A DNA stretch of 64,000 nucleotides, from contig NZ_VZAD01000018.1 in assembly GCF_009495355.1 (NCBI RefSeq), positions 1 through 64,000 of the forward strand. The letters run 5' to 3'. Position 1 is the first letter of the stretch; every line of letters starts with the position of its first letter. The notes beneath the pieces are model-generated. The model worked only from the letters and a program-made list of their open reading frames with translations. It did not search any database and was not told the origin of the DNA. Position numbers and translations under genes: made by a program. This DNA is from Segatella copri. GTDB lineage: Bacteria > Bacteroidota > Bacteroidia > Bacteroidales > Bacteroidaceae. Of this stretch, positions 23,555 to 33,400 are shown one piece after another.

Positions 23555-26500
23555 ATGGAAGATTTCATTCATTTACATGTTCATACCCAGTATTCCATTC
23601 TCGATGGTCAGTCCAGGATTCCCCGTCTTGTGGACAAGGCTATTGCTGATGGCATGAAGGGTATGGCCATTACCGACCATGGCGTGATGTTCGGCATCAA
23701 GGAGCTTTGCGACTATTGCGCCAAGGTGAACAAAGGCAGAAAGAAAGAGGGATTGGAACCTTTCAAGCCCATCATAGGCTGTGAGATGTATGTAGCCCAT
23801 CGCCGCAAGGAAGACCGTGAGAAGGATAAAGGCGATATGAGTGGTTATCACCTCATCGTGCTGGCAAAGAATTATAATGGATATAAGAACCTCATCAAGC
23901 TGGTGAGCAACTCGTGGGTGGACGGATATTATATGCGTCCACGTACCGACCGTGCTGATTTGGAAAAGTATCATGAAGACCTCATTGTCTGTTCGGCCTG
24001 TATCGCAGGAGAAGTGCCACGCAAGATACTGAACGGCGATATCGAAGGAGCCCGTGAGGCATGCGAGTGGTATCATCGTGTCTTTGGCGATGATTATTAT
24101 CTGGAGTTGCAACGCCACGAGGTGACCGACCCTTCTGTCCTTGCCAACCGCGAGGCCTTCCCCATGCAGCAACGGGCCAACAAGGTACTTATAGAGATGT
24201 CAAAGGAGTATGGCATCAAGTTGGTTTGTACCAACGACTGCCACTTCGAGGACAAGGAGACAGCAGAGGCTCACGACCATCTGCTCTGTCTGGCAACGGG
24301 CAAGGACCTTGATGATCCTAACCGTATGCGCTACTCCAAGCAGGAGTGGTTCAAGACCCGTGAGGAGATGAACGCCATCTTCTCTGATGTTCCCGAGGCA
24401 CTTTCCAATACCTTGGAGGTGCTCGACAAGGTGGAGGTCTATAGCATCGACCATGGCCCCATTATGCCTTTCTTCCCCATTCCGGAGAGCTTCGGTACCG
24501 AGGAGCAGTTGCGTGAGCGAGTTTCCGAGGAGGAACTCTATCATGAGTTCACCACCGATGAGAATGGGCAGAATCCACTCTCGCCCGAGGAAGGACAGAA
24601 AGTAATCGACCGTCTGGGAGGCTACGACAAAATATACCGCATCAAGTTTGAGGCAGAGTACCTGCGCTACCTTGCTTACGAGGGAGCCAAGAAACTCTAT
24701 GGCGACCCGCTTCCTGCCAATGTCGACGAGCATGTCAACTTCGAGCTTCATGTGATGAAGACCATGGGTTTCCCTGGCTACTTCCTCATCGTGTCCGACT
24801 TTATCAGGGCTGCCCGCGAGGAGTTGGGTGTCATGGTAGGTCCTGGCCGTGGTTCGGCGGCAGGTTCTGTCGTGGCTTATTGCTTGGGCATTACCAAGAT
24901 TGACCCTTTGAAATATGACTTGCTGTTTGAGCGTTTCTTGAATCCTGACCGTGTCAACCTGCCTGATATTGATACCGACTTCGATGACGATGGTCGAGGC
25001 AAGGTGCTGCGATGGGTGATGGATAAGTATGGACACGAGAATTGTGCCCATATCATCACCTATGGCAGTATGGCCACCAAGAACTCCATCAAGGATGTGG
25101 CGCGTGTGGAGAAACTGCCACTCGACAGGGCGAATGCCCTTTGTAAGGCGATTCCTGACCGACTGCCTGATGGAGCGAAGATGAATCTGACCAATGCCAT
25201 CAAGTACACCCCCGAACTGCAGCAGGCAGAATTCTCTTCTGATATACGCGAGAGCAACACCATCAAATATGCCAAGATGCTCGAGGGTACTGTGCGAGGA
25301 ACAGGTATTCATGCCTGTGGCTTCATTATTTGTCGTGACCCTATCAGCAACTGGGTACCGGTATCTACTGCCGACGACCCAGACTTCCCTGGTCTGAAGA
25401 CAGCCGTGACCCAGTATGATGGCCATGTCATCGAGACCACGGGACTTATCAAGATGGACTTCCTGGGTCTTAAGACCCTGTCAGAGATGAAGGAGGCTTG
25501 CAAGGTTATCAAGCAGACCACTGGTGATGTCATCGATCTTGATACGTTGCCCATCGATGATGAACTGACCTATCAGCTTTATCAGCGGGGACAGACCATC
25601 GGAACCTTCCAGTTTGAGTCGCCCGGTATGCAGAAGTATCTCCGTGAGCTGAAGCCTACCGTCTTCGAGGACCTCATCGCCATGAATGCTCTCTACCGTC
25701 CGGGTCCTATGGACTATATCCCCTCGTTCATTGCCCGTAAGAACGGAAAGGAACCTATCGAGTACGATATCCCCTGCATGGAGAAATACCTCAAGGACAC
25801 GTATGGCATTACTGTATATCAGGAGCAGGTGATGCTTCTCTCACGCCAGTTGGCAAACTTCACCCGAGGTGAGAGTGATGCCCTTCGTAAGGCGATGGGT
25901 AAGAAGAAGAAGGACATTGTAGACGCGATGAAACCTAAGTTCATCAAGCAGGGACAGGAGAACGGCCACGACCCTAAGGTGCTCGAGAAGATATGGGGCG
26001 ATTGGGAAAAGTTCGCCTCCTATGCCTTCAACAAGTCGCATGCCACCTGCTATTCATGGGTAGCTTATCAGACAGCCTATCTCAAGGCACATTATCCTGC
26101 CGAATACATGGCTGCGCTGATGACCCGCCGCTTCTCTCAGATTACCGAGATTACCAAACTCATGGAGGAGTGCCAGTCGATGAATATCAAGACCCTGGGA
26201 CCTGATGTCAATGAGAGTTATCGTGCATTCGGTGTGAACGAGCATGGCGAGATACGTTTTGGTCTTTCTGCCATCAAGGGTATGGGAACTCCTGCAGCCG
26301 ATGCCATTGTGGCAGAACGCGAGAAGAACGGACCTTACAAAGATATCTTTGATTTTGCCCAGCGTGTCGACTTCAGCAATGTCAACCGAAAGGCATTCGA
26401 AAGCCTGGCGCTGAGTGGTGGCTTCGACAGTTTCGGAATACCCCGCGAGAACTTCTTTGGTGTCAATAACAAGAACGAGATGTTCCTCGACACCTTGGTA

Positions 26501-27268
26501 AGATATGGTCAGCTTTATCAGCGCGAGCAGCACGAGGCTGTCACCTCTCTCTTTGGAGGACTCGACGCCATAGAGATAGCCACACCTCCCATTCCTCATG
26601 CCGAAGGATGGAGTACCATCGAACGACTGAACAAGGAGCGCGACTTGGTGGGTATTTATCTCTCGGCTCATCCTTTGGACGACTATAGTGTGGTGCTGAA
26701 CTCTATGTGCAACACCCATTGCGCTGAGTTAGGCGACAAGCCCTCGCTTGCCAAGAAAGAGAATATAGTCTTTGGCGGCATCATCACCGGAGTGAAGTCG
26801 AAGTTCACCAAGAAGGGAAATCCCTGCGGCTTCGTCACGATAGAAGATTTCGAAGGCTCCGGCGAGTTGGCTCTCTTTGGTGAGGACTGGGGACAGTGGA
26901 AGGGTATGTTCACCGAGGGCTGTACCGTTTTTGTTACAGCGAAGTGTCAGTCACGTTATGGCAACGACCAGTATCTCGACTTCAAGGTTTCGAGTGTGGA
27001 GTATCTCCAGACGGTAAAGGAGAAAAAGTTGGACAAACTCACCATCACGATAGATAGTGATATCATCAACGATACGTTGGTGAGCGACTTGAGCACACTC
27101 CTTGCCCGCGACAATGAGGAAAGTCGTACCCAGCTCTTCCTCCGCATACACGAAGTGGAGAGCAACGACTACATCCTTATGAGGGCCCAAGACAAGACGG
27201 TGAATGTAGACAAGAACCTCATCCAGTTCATCGAGGACAATCCCAAAATGTCGTATAGCATTAACTGA
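23555..27268 (+). CDS. dnaE: DNA polymerase III subunit alpha
   Basis: 1237 aa replicative polymerase. An N-terminal PHP domain (FIHLHVHTQYSILDGQSRI, AITDHGVMFG), then the polymerase with PGRGSAAGSVVAYCLGIT, PDIDTDFDDDGR (catalytic Asp pair), YRPGPMDYIPSFIARK and YAFNKSHATCYSWVAYQTAY, then the helix-hairpin-helix region and a C-terminal OB fold (NIVFGGIITGVKSKFTKKGN). The full length matches Bacteroidales DnaE. It has its own promoter. Thioredoxin follows 117 bp later. Confidence 0.97.
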   Translation: MEDFIHLHVHTQYSILDGQSRIPRLVDKAIADGMKGMAITDHGVMFGIKELCDYCAKVNKGRKKEGLEPFKPIIGCEMYVAHRRKEDREKDKGDMSGYHLIVLAKNYNGYKNLIKLVSNSWVDGYYMRPRTDRADLEKYHEDLIVCSACIAGEVPRKILNGDIEGAREACEWYHRVFGDDYYLELQRHEVTDPSVLANREAFPMQQRANKVLIEMSKEYGIKLVCTNDCHFEDKETAEAHDHLLCLATGKDLDDPNRMRYSKQEWFKTREEMNAIFSDVPEALSNTLEVLDKVEVYSIDHGPIMPFFPIPESFGTEEQLRERVSEEELYHEFTTDENGQNPLSPEEGQKVIDRLGGYDKIYRIKFEAEYLRYLAYEGAKKLYGDPLPANVDEHVNFELHVMKTMGFPGYFLIVSDFIRAAREELGVMVGPGRGSAAGSVVAYCLGITKIDPLKYDLLFERFLNPDRVNLPDIDTDFDDDGRGKVLRWVMDKYGHENCAHIITYGSMATKNSIKDVARVEKLPLDRANALCKAIPDRLPDGAKMNLTNAIKYTPELQQAEFSSDIRESNTIKYAKMLEGTVRGTGIHACGFIICRDPISNWVPVSTADDPDFPGLKTAVTQYDGHVIETTGLIKMDFLGLKTLSEMKEACKVIKQTTGDVIDLDTLPIDDELTYQLYQRGQTIGTFQFESPGMQKYLRELKPTVFEDLIAMNALYRPGPMDYIPSFIARKNGKEPIEYDIPCMEKYLKDTYGITVYQEQVMLLSRQLANFTRGESDALRKAMGKKKKDIVDAMKPKFIKQGQENGHDPKVLEKIWGDWEKFASYAFNKSHATCYSWVAYQTAYLKAHYPAEYMAALMTRRFSQITEITKLMEECQSMNIKTLGPDVNESYRAFGVNEHGEIRFGLSAIKGMGTPAADAIVAEREKNGPYKDIFDFAQRVDFSNVNRKAFESLALSGGFDSFGIPRENFFGVNNKNEMFLDTLVRYGQLYQREQHEAVTSLFGGLDAIEIATPPIPHAEGWSTIERLNKERDLVGIYLSAHPLDDYSVVLNSMCNTHCAELGDKPSLAKKENIVFGGIITGVKSKFTKKGNPCGFVTIEDFEGSGELALFGEDWGQWKGMFTEGCTVFVTAKCQSRYGNDQYLDFKVSSVEYLQTVKEKKLDKLTITIDSDIINDTLVSDLSTLLARDNEESRTQLFLRIHEVESNDYILMRAQDKTVNVDKNLIQFIEDNPKMSYSIN

Positions 27269-27385
27269 TGTCTCGAAAAGTCATAGCCTTTTGGGTGTTG
27301 TCTCAACTGCTGTATGGGATATGAGCTTTGGCATATTATTTGCAGTAATTATATGAACAATACAAACAATTAAAAATAAGAAAAA

Positions 27386-27700
27386 ATGGAAGTTACAATT
27401 ACAACCGAGAATTTCGAGAGTTATAAGAATGGTTCGCTGCCTTTGGTAGTTGACCTTTGGGCAACATGGTGCGGTCCTTGCCGTATGTTGGCACCCATCG
27501 TGTCTGAGCTTGCTTCAGAGTATGATGGCAAGATAGTAGTTGGTAAATGTGATGTGGAAGAGAACGAGGATATCGCCATGGAGTTTGGTGTTCGTAATAT
27601 CCCTACCCTTCTCTTCTTCAAGGATGGTAAGCTCGTTGACAAGTTTGTTGGTTCTGCTAAAAAGCCAGCCCTTGTCGAGAAGTTCCAGGCACTCCTCTAA
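27386..27700 (+). CDS. trxA: Thioredoxin
   Basis: 104 aa. Cytosolic disulfide reductase with active site WATWCGPCRM (about 29-38) and cis-Pro in RNIPTLLFF. No signal peptide. Followed by a strong terminator. Confidence 0.95.
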   Translation: MEVTITTENFESYKNGSLPLVVDLWATWCGPCRMLAPIVSELASEYDGKIVVGKCDVEENEDIAMEFGVRNIPTLLFFKDGKLVDKFVGSAKKPALVEKFQALL

Positions 27701-27718
27701 TCCCTAATCGCTTCATAC

Positions 27719-27750
27719 AAAAGCATGGCTTTCCGCCATGCTTTTTTTTT
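27719..27750 (+). terminator. Terminator of trxA
   Basis: AAAAGCATGGC and GCCATGCTTTT (11-bp perfect stem, TTTCC loop) followed by a run of T. Confidence 0.9.
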
Positions 27751-27843
27751 GACTATGATAGAAATTGTGCTAAAATCTCCTCTCACATTCCCATTAACGA
27801 TAGATGAATAACGAATGCGATACTTGAGTTATCGCCCTTGAAT

Positions 27844-28150
27844 TCCAATAATACTTTCACTTCATACTGAGAGAAATCTTGCTCTTATACTATAAAACTC
27901 TTTTTTTTAGCCTATGAAAGTTCTGTTCAGAGCCTTCGAATGTCCGTTCAGAGCCTTTGAATGTCCGTTCAGAGCCTTTGAATGTCCGTTCAAAGCCTTT
28001 GAATGTGCGTTCAGAGCCTTTGAACGGAGAATATACTGTGGTTCAACGAAACTTTCGCAGTGGTTTAACGATTTTAGTTGACCACTCTAAGTGTTATTGA
28101 TACTATGAGTTGACTCCGTAATTGCTTATTATTAATTCACGTTGACTTAC
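27844..28150. repeat. Dispersed intergenic element, copy A
   Basis: The left block (27844-27893, includes TTCATACTGAGAGAAATCTT then GCTCTTAT) and right block (28094-28150, begins TTATTGATACTATGAGTTGA, ends TTCACGTTGACTTAC) recur in the same order and orientation at 54539-54789. Between the blocks lies a 21-bp-period array. By hand alignment the right blocks match at 50 of 57 positions. No gene inside. The intergenic stretch continues to 28364. Confidence 0.8.
27925..28029. repeat. 21-bp tandem palindrome array (GTTCAGAGCCTTTGAATGTCC type)
   Basis: Five units start at 27925, 27946, 27967, 27988 and 28009, each carrying a near-palindrome GTTCAgAGcCTtTGAA. Units differ at only a few positions (for example TTCGAA for TTTGAA in unit 1, GTTCAAAG in unit 4). 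The period is exactly 21 bp, two helical turns. Confidence 0.9.
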
Positions 28151-28284
28151 TTATATTTTAGTCATACTTATAGTTAATTACTTATGTCACTCGTAGCAAG
28201 TATAAGGCTATGGGTGCTGGAGAAAGTCAGAAGAACAGAATGTGAGGAATACATCATCCTTGAGATGTTGCAAAATGAAAAAAC

Positions 28285-28337
28285 GCATATATAATATAAT
28301 GTACGCGTGCGAACGTGAGCATAAATATTATATATGC
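28285..28337. repeat. AT-rich hairpin with GC-rich loop downstream of tsaE
   Basis: GCATATATAATAT and ATATTATATATGC form a 13-bp perfect stem around a 27-nt loop containing ACGCGTGCGAACGTG. A second hairpin CCTGC/GCAGG lies at 28348-28363, touching the tsaE stop. Together they may end the leftward operon, though neither has a clear T tract. Confidence 0.55.
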
Positions 28338-28364
28338 GATTGGTTTTCCTGCTTTTGTGCAGGG

Positions 28365-28775
28365 TTAGAAGGAGATGGTGCGGGAGCCGTCTGCTTCTGT
28401 GGTGATGTGAACTTTGGTGACATCTTCTGGTAGAAGGGACTCTATGAGTTCTGGCCACTCTAAAAAGCAGAGGTTGCCACCATAGAAGTAGTCTTCGTAG
28501 CCCATGTCGTACACTTCGTCTATCTTCTTGATGCGGTAGAAGTCGAAGTGATATATAGGGTCGCCATTGCCTGAGGTGTATTCGTTGACGAGTGCAAAGG
28601 TGGGGGAGGTGATGACGTCTTCTACTCCTAATTCTTCACACAATGCCTTGATGAAGGTAGTTTTGCCAGCTCCCATCTTGCCGTAAAAGGCGAAGACTTT
28701 GCTGTCACCCATGTTCGAGATAAACGCCTTTGCAGCGTTGTGTATGTTCTCTAATGAGTTGATTTTTATTTCCAT
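28365..28775 (-). CDS. tsaE: tRNA threonylcarbamoyladenosine biosynthesis ATPase TsaE
   Basis: 136 aa. The P-loop FYGKMGAGKTTFIKALCEELG (about 30-50), ITSPTFALVNEY and YHFDFYRI (switch) identify TsaE, the ATPase of the t6A37 tRNA modification complex with TsaB/TsaD. It is the last gene of a leftward string, 115 bp downstream of porX. Confidence 0.93.
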   Translation of the reverse strand: MEIKINSLENIHNAAKAFISNMGDSKVFAFYGKMGAGKTTFIKALCEELGVEDVITSPTFALVNEYTSGNGDPIYHFDFYRIKKIDEVYDMGYEDYFYGGNLCFLEWPELIESLLPEDVTKVHITTEADGSRTISF

Positions 28776-28890
28776 ATTGCTATATTTTTTATTAAGTTGT
28801 GCCCTTTGGACTATGTCTTGTTGGGCTTTGTGTTATTTGTTCTGTTCTTGAGTTCTCTCCTTGACCGATGGTCATGAAACCTTCTGTCAT

Positions 28891-30459
28891 CTATCGCTTT
28901 CGGGGTGAGAGGGTAATCATAGGGATGAGCATCTCTTCCATGGAGATGCCTCCATGCTGGAAGGTGTCCTTATAGTAGGAAACGTAATAGTTGTAATTGT
29001 TCGGATAGGCGAAGAAGGAATCGCCATAGGCAAACACATACGAGGTGCTGATGTTGGGCGCAGGAAGCAGTGCCTTGTGTGGGTCTTTGATGACAAATAC
29101 GTCCTTGGCACTATAGGCAAGGTTCTTGCCTAACTTGTAGCGCAGGTTTGTGTTGGTGTTGCGGTCGCCTACTATCTTCAGAGGCTTGGTGGCTCTTATG
29201 CTGCCATGGTCGGTGGTGATAATGACTTTATAATTGCTTTGCGACAGGAGCTTGAAGAGTTCGGACAGCACAGAGTGGTGAAGCCAGCTCTGAGTAATGC
29301 TGCGATAGGCAGACTCGTTGTTGGCTAACTCGCGGACCATCTTCGACTCGGTGCGGGCATGGGAGAGCATGTCTATGAAGTTGATGACTACCACATTCAG
29401 GTCGTAGTTTTTCAGCTCATTATACTTGTCAAGAAATTTGTCGGCTCCCATGGAGTCGTTGATCTTATGATAGCTGAAGGTGTTGTGACGACGATATCGG
29501 TCGAACTGAGTCTGTATGAGGGGTGCCTCGTTGAGGTTCTTGCCTTCTTCCTCTTCCTCGTCTACCCACAGGTCTGGAAACATCTGGGCTATCTTGTCTG
29601 GCATCAGTCCACTGAAGATGGCATTGCGTGCATACTGGGTGGCAGTGGGGAGAATGCTCATATACATATCTTCCTCGATGTCGAAGAGGTCACCGATGTC
29701 ATGTGCCAACACTTTCCACTGGTCGTAGCGGAAATTGTCGATAACGATGAGGAAAACTTTCTCGCCCTGGTTGAGTTGAGGGAATATCTTGGTCTTGAAG
29801 ACATCGGGACTCATGCAGGGGCGTTCTTCGTTCTGGTTGAGGGATGCGAGCTGCTGCATCCAGTCGAGATAGTTCTTGGAAACATACTTGGCAAAGCCTA
29901 AGTTGGCCTCTTCCTTCTGCATCTGCAGCATCTCGGTCATCGGGCTGTTCGTGCTGCTGAGCTCCAGTTCCCACTTCACGAGTCGACGGTAGATATCCAT
30001 CCAGTCTTTCCAGGTGCGGCTGTCCATGATCTGCATTGCCAACTGCTGGTACTCTTGCTGGTAGCTGCTTTGGGTTACCTCGCTGACAATCTCGCGCTGA
30101 TGGATGTTCTTCTTGAGCGACAGGAGAATCTGGTTGGGGTTGACGGGCTTGATGAGATAGTCGGCTATCTTGGAGCCGATGGCCTGGTTCATGATGTCTT
30201 CTTCCTCGCTCTTGGTACACATTACCACAGGTGTGGCAGGTTGTATGTCCTTGATTTGCTGTAGGGTCTCCAGACCGCTGAGTCCTGGCATCATCTCGTC
30301 GAGCAAGATGAGGTCGAAGGTCTGCTGGCGGCACTGCTCGATGGCGTCGGCTCCGTTGCTTACTGTGACAACTTGGTAACCTTTTTTCTCGAGGAAGATG
30401 ATGTGGGCCTTGAGAAGTTCCACCTCATCATCTACCCATAATAATAGTCCGTTGTTCAT
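28891..30459 (-). CDS. porX: PorX, response regulator with PglZ domain (type IX secretion)
   Basis: 522 aa. N-terminal receiver domain (1-125) with acidic pocket WVDDE (D10, D11), phospho-acceptor D54 in LILLDEMMPG and K in LIKPVNP. It is followed by a helical linker and a PglZ alkaline-phosphatase-fold domain (about 215-510: FLIVIDNFRYDQWK, INFIDMLSHAR, VIITTDHGSIRATKP with metal-binding Asp/His). This is the architecture of PorX, the cytosolic regulator of the Bacteroidetes type IX secretion system; in Porphyromonas it works with PorY and SigP and cleaves oligonucleotides. It starts 4 bp after porW stops, linking regulator and secretion lipoprotein. The cognate kinase PorY is not in the window. 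Confidence 0.93.
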   Translation of the reverse strand: MNNGLLLWVDDEVELLKAHIIFLEKKGYQVVTVSNGADAIEQCRQQTFDLILLDEMMPGLSGLETLQQIKDIQPATPVVMCTKSEEEDIMNQAIGSKIADYLIKPVNPNQILLSLKKNIHQREIVSEVTQSSYQQEYQQLAMQIMDSRTWKDWMDIYRRLVKWELELSSTNSPMTEMLQMQKEEANLGFAKYVSKNYLDWMQQLASLNQNEERPCMSPDVFKTKIFPQLNQGEKVFLIVIDNFRYDQWKVLAHDIGDLFDIEEDMYMSILPTATQYARNAIFSGLMPDKIAQMFPDLWVDEEEEEGKNLNEAPLIQTQFDRYRRHNTFSYHKINDSMGADKFLDKYNELKNYDLNVVVINFIDMLSHARTESKMVRELANNESAYRSITQSWLHHSVLSELFKLLSQSNYKVIITTDHGSIRATKPLKIVGDRNTNTNLRYKLGKNLAYSAKDVFVIKDPHKALLPAPNISTSYVFAYGDSFFAYPNNYNYYVSYYKDTFQHGGISMEEMLIPMITLSPRKR

Positions 30460-30463
30460 ATTT

Positions 30464-33400
30464 CTAAAATCCTTCTAATTCAAAATATTCGTCTTCCAGA
30501 TCATAGGAGTCTTCTTTTTTCTCCTTGTTGTCTTTCTGATTTTTCTTTTCTTCTGTCTTGTTGTCTTTAGCCTTGGGGGCTGCTGTGTTCTTATTGGCTG
30601 CCTTTGACGGGGCAGTCTTGTCTGTCTTTGCAGTCTTGCCAGTCTTTGCAGGTTGGCTTGTCTTTGCAGGCTGATTCGTCTTTGCTGTATTGACAGGTTG
30701 GGGTTCCTCCTTGATGACAGTAGTGCCTGAAGCAGGCTGGGCAGGCTGCGCTTTCTCCTTGATGATATTGCTGTTTTGGGCAGGCTGCGTTTCCTCCTTG
30801 ATGATGGTTGTGCCCTGAGCATTCTGTTGTTGCTGAGGCTCTTCGGGTATAGTCATCGTATTATCGGAAGGTGCCTGGTTGTCAGTCTTCTCCTCTGTAA
30901 CGACGATGGTTGTCGAGGTGTTCGGCTCTTCCAGTTCTGGGTTCTCATCGGTTTCCTTTTCGTCAGAGGATGCTGAGGACTCTTCCTTTTCGGTGATGAT
31001 CTCTGCCGGCTCGTCCAGCAAGTCTGTCTGGATAGGCTTCACTGGGGCGAAGTGCTTCAGATAGAACTTGTCGTAGTCGCTATAGGCATACTGGGTGCCC
31101 AACAGCGAGAGGTTCTCTTGGCTGATGAGATAGGTGCGCGACTTACTCAGAAGGCGCACAATTTGTGTCTGATGCAGTACGTCGTGGGCATAGAGGCGTG
31201 CCTCGTCGTAGTTACGGAAACCTGTGATCTGCATGAGATGGATGCCGTCGCGTTCTTCGATGTTGATATCAAAGTTGCGGACAAGATAGGTTGTGAAGTT
31301 GAACTTCGCCATCTCGAAGAGCAGTTGGTTCTCGTTGACAGAGTCGGGTTGATAGGCAAAGAGGAACACGAAGTCGGTCTGTCGCTCTGGGCTGAAGGCC
31401 TTCTGTGCAGTCCGCTCGTTCTCATTGAGTACGGTGCTGCGTCGCTCCCATACGTTCTCCAGGTCGAACTTGCCGCCATGGAGACGTTTCCCGGCATTGA
31501 CTCCATTGACTATCATACCAGCCATCTCGCTGAGTCTTCCCTCAGGATATTTCTCGACCAGGGTCTTCATATCTGCCACGCATCCTTGCGCATCGCCCTG
31601 GTTCAACTTGCTCAGAGCGCTGATAAAGATAAACTTGTCACGGTTGGCGCCCATGGGGAAACGGGTGGATGATATATCTGAGTTGGACAGTACCGTCTGG
31701 TATTTCCCCAGTTTGAAAGCCTCGTAGGACGCAGCATAGAGCGAGTCTTCTATGTGGACACCAAACTTGGCATTGTCGGCATAGTAGGGGTCGGTAAGAA
31801 GTGTGGTCCACTTACTCTCTGGGTATTCCTGCTTGAGTCGCTCTACATAGGTGTTGGCTGTAGAAGGCATGTGCTTGCGTGAGTAGAGCAGATAGAGATG
31901 ATAGAGCACATCGTCCATGTGTTCATAATCCTTGAAATGTTCCTCAATGCGTCGCAGGGCTTTCTCGCTCAGTGGCAGGTTGTCGAGCTTGTCCTTGAAG
32001 ATGACTCCAGAGTGATACAGACCATCGGTGAGCAAGGCGTTGCTTGCCTGCAACTGTTCAGCGGTGAAGGGGATTTGTGCCAGATAGTATTCGCGTTTGT
32101 GAGGATCGTTCTGGGCACTGTCGGCTATCTGCTTGATGGAGTCTTCCTGTATGGATGCCTGCGCCAAGGAGTCGCGCATCTCGTCGGTCATCTCCTCTGC
32201 TCCCTGAGCTGAGGCTACAACGGTCTTGTTGATACGCTGCCAGTTGTCTACATTCTCGCGCTTGCCCCACTGACGCTGGAAGGATGTCTTACCCTGACTT
32301 ACAGCTATGGGGTTGTAGAAATACCAGGCACTGTTGGCCTTCGATGCTGCTGGCGATGATGTTTGTGACGGACGTTTGTTGGCAGAGGTATTGCCCATTC
32401 CTCCATTCTGAGCCAACTGGCGCTGGGCATTCTCTTCGGCCTGCTGGTTGCGTTCTTCTTTTTCCTTCTTCTTCAGAAGGGTTATCACTCGGTCGATGGC
32501 GGCATTGCGGTCGGACTCACTCATGGTGGCAAGTTGCTGGAGAGAATCCTGCAAGTGGACAGCCTCGGTATAGGGTACGAGTTCGTCGAGTACTTTGGAA
32601 CGCTCGGACAGTTGTTTGTAGTCCTTGCGGTCTTTGTCCAACAGGCCGATGGCCTCACCATAACAGCGGCGTGCATCTGAATAGAGTTCCTTGGTCCAAT
32701 ATAGGTCGCCCAAGTGGAGGAGCAGTACACCTTTCTCTATACCGTTGCGTGTTGACTTTGTGTTGCCTTTCTCGTAAGAGGAGATAGCATTGAGGGTGTC
32801 ACGTTTCAGCAGGTAGATATTACCCATGGCATAATAGAGTTGGTCGAGATACTCCTTATTCTTATCGGAGGCAGCCATTCGGCGCAGACGGGAAAGAACC
32901 TGCTTGGTATTGGTGGATGCCATCACCTCGCTCATAGAGATGCGGGCATTGAACTCTAACTCGTAGGGTGGGTTGAGGCGTATCACGTGTTTGAAGGCCT
33001 TGTAGGCTTCGGTCTTACGACCCAATGCAGCCTGCAGCTGGCCCATGAGATACCACTCGCGGGCTTTCTGTTTGCGGCGCATCTCATGCTTGATGACTTT
33101 GCGCAGGTAGGGGATGGCCTTGTCGAACTGCTGGGTGTGGATGTAATAATCCGTATAGGTGTAGTCCCATTCTTTCTGGGCACGCCAGTGGATGGAGTCG
33201 CGCTGCATATTGCGGATGATGTCTTCGGCATCGTACATCCAGTTCTGTTCGATATAGCATTTAGCCAACCATGCCTTTGCACGGCCGTAGATGGCAGGTT
33301 GGGTCTCGAAGAGCCGGCTCATATAGGCAAAGGTGGAAGCGGCATTCTCGAAGTCGCCTTGATAGAACTGCGAACGGCCCATCAGCATCCAAGCCTTCCA

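Noticed and set aside
24200-25426. 408-codon minus-strand frame inside dnaE
   Set aside because: Lies wholly antisense to conserved DnaE catalytic motifs and has no recognisable domain.
27925-28029. CRISPR array
   Set aside because: Units are 21 bp, directly abutting, with no unique spacers and no cas genes; a palindromic tandem repeat instead.
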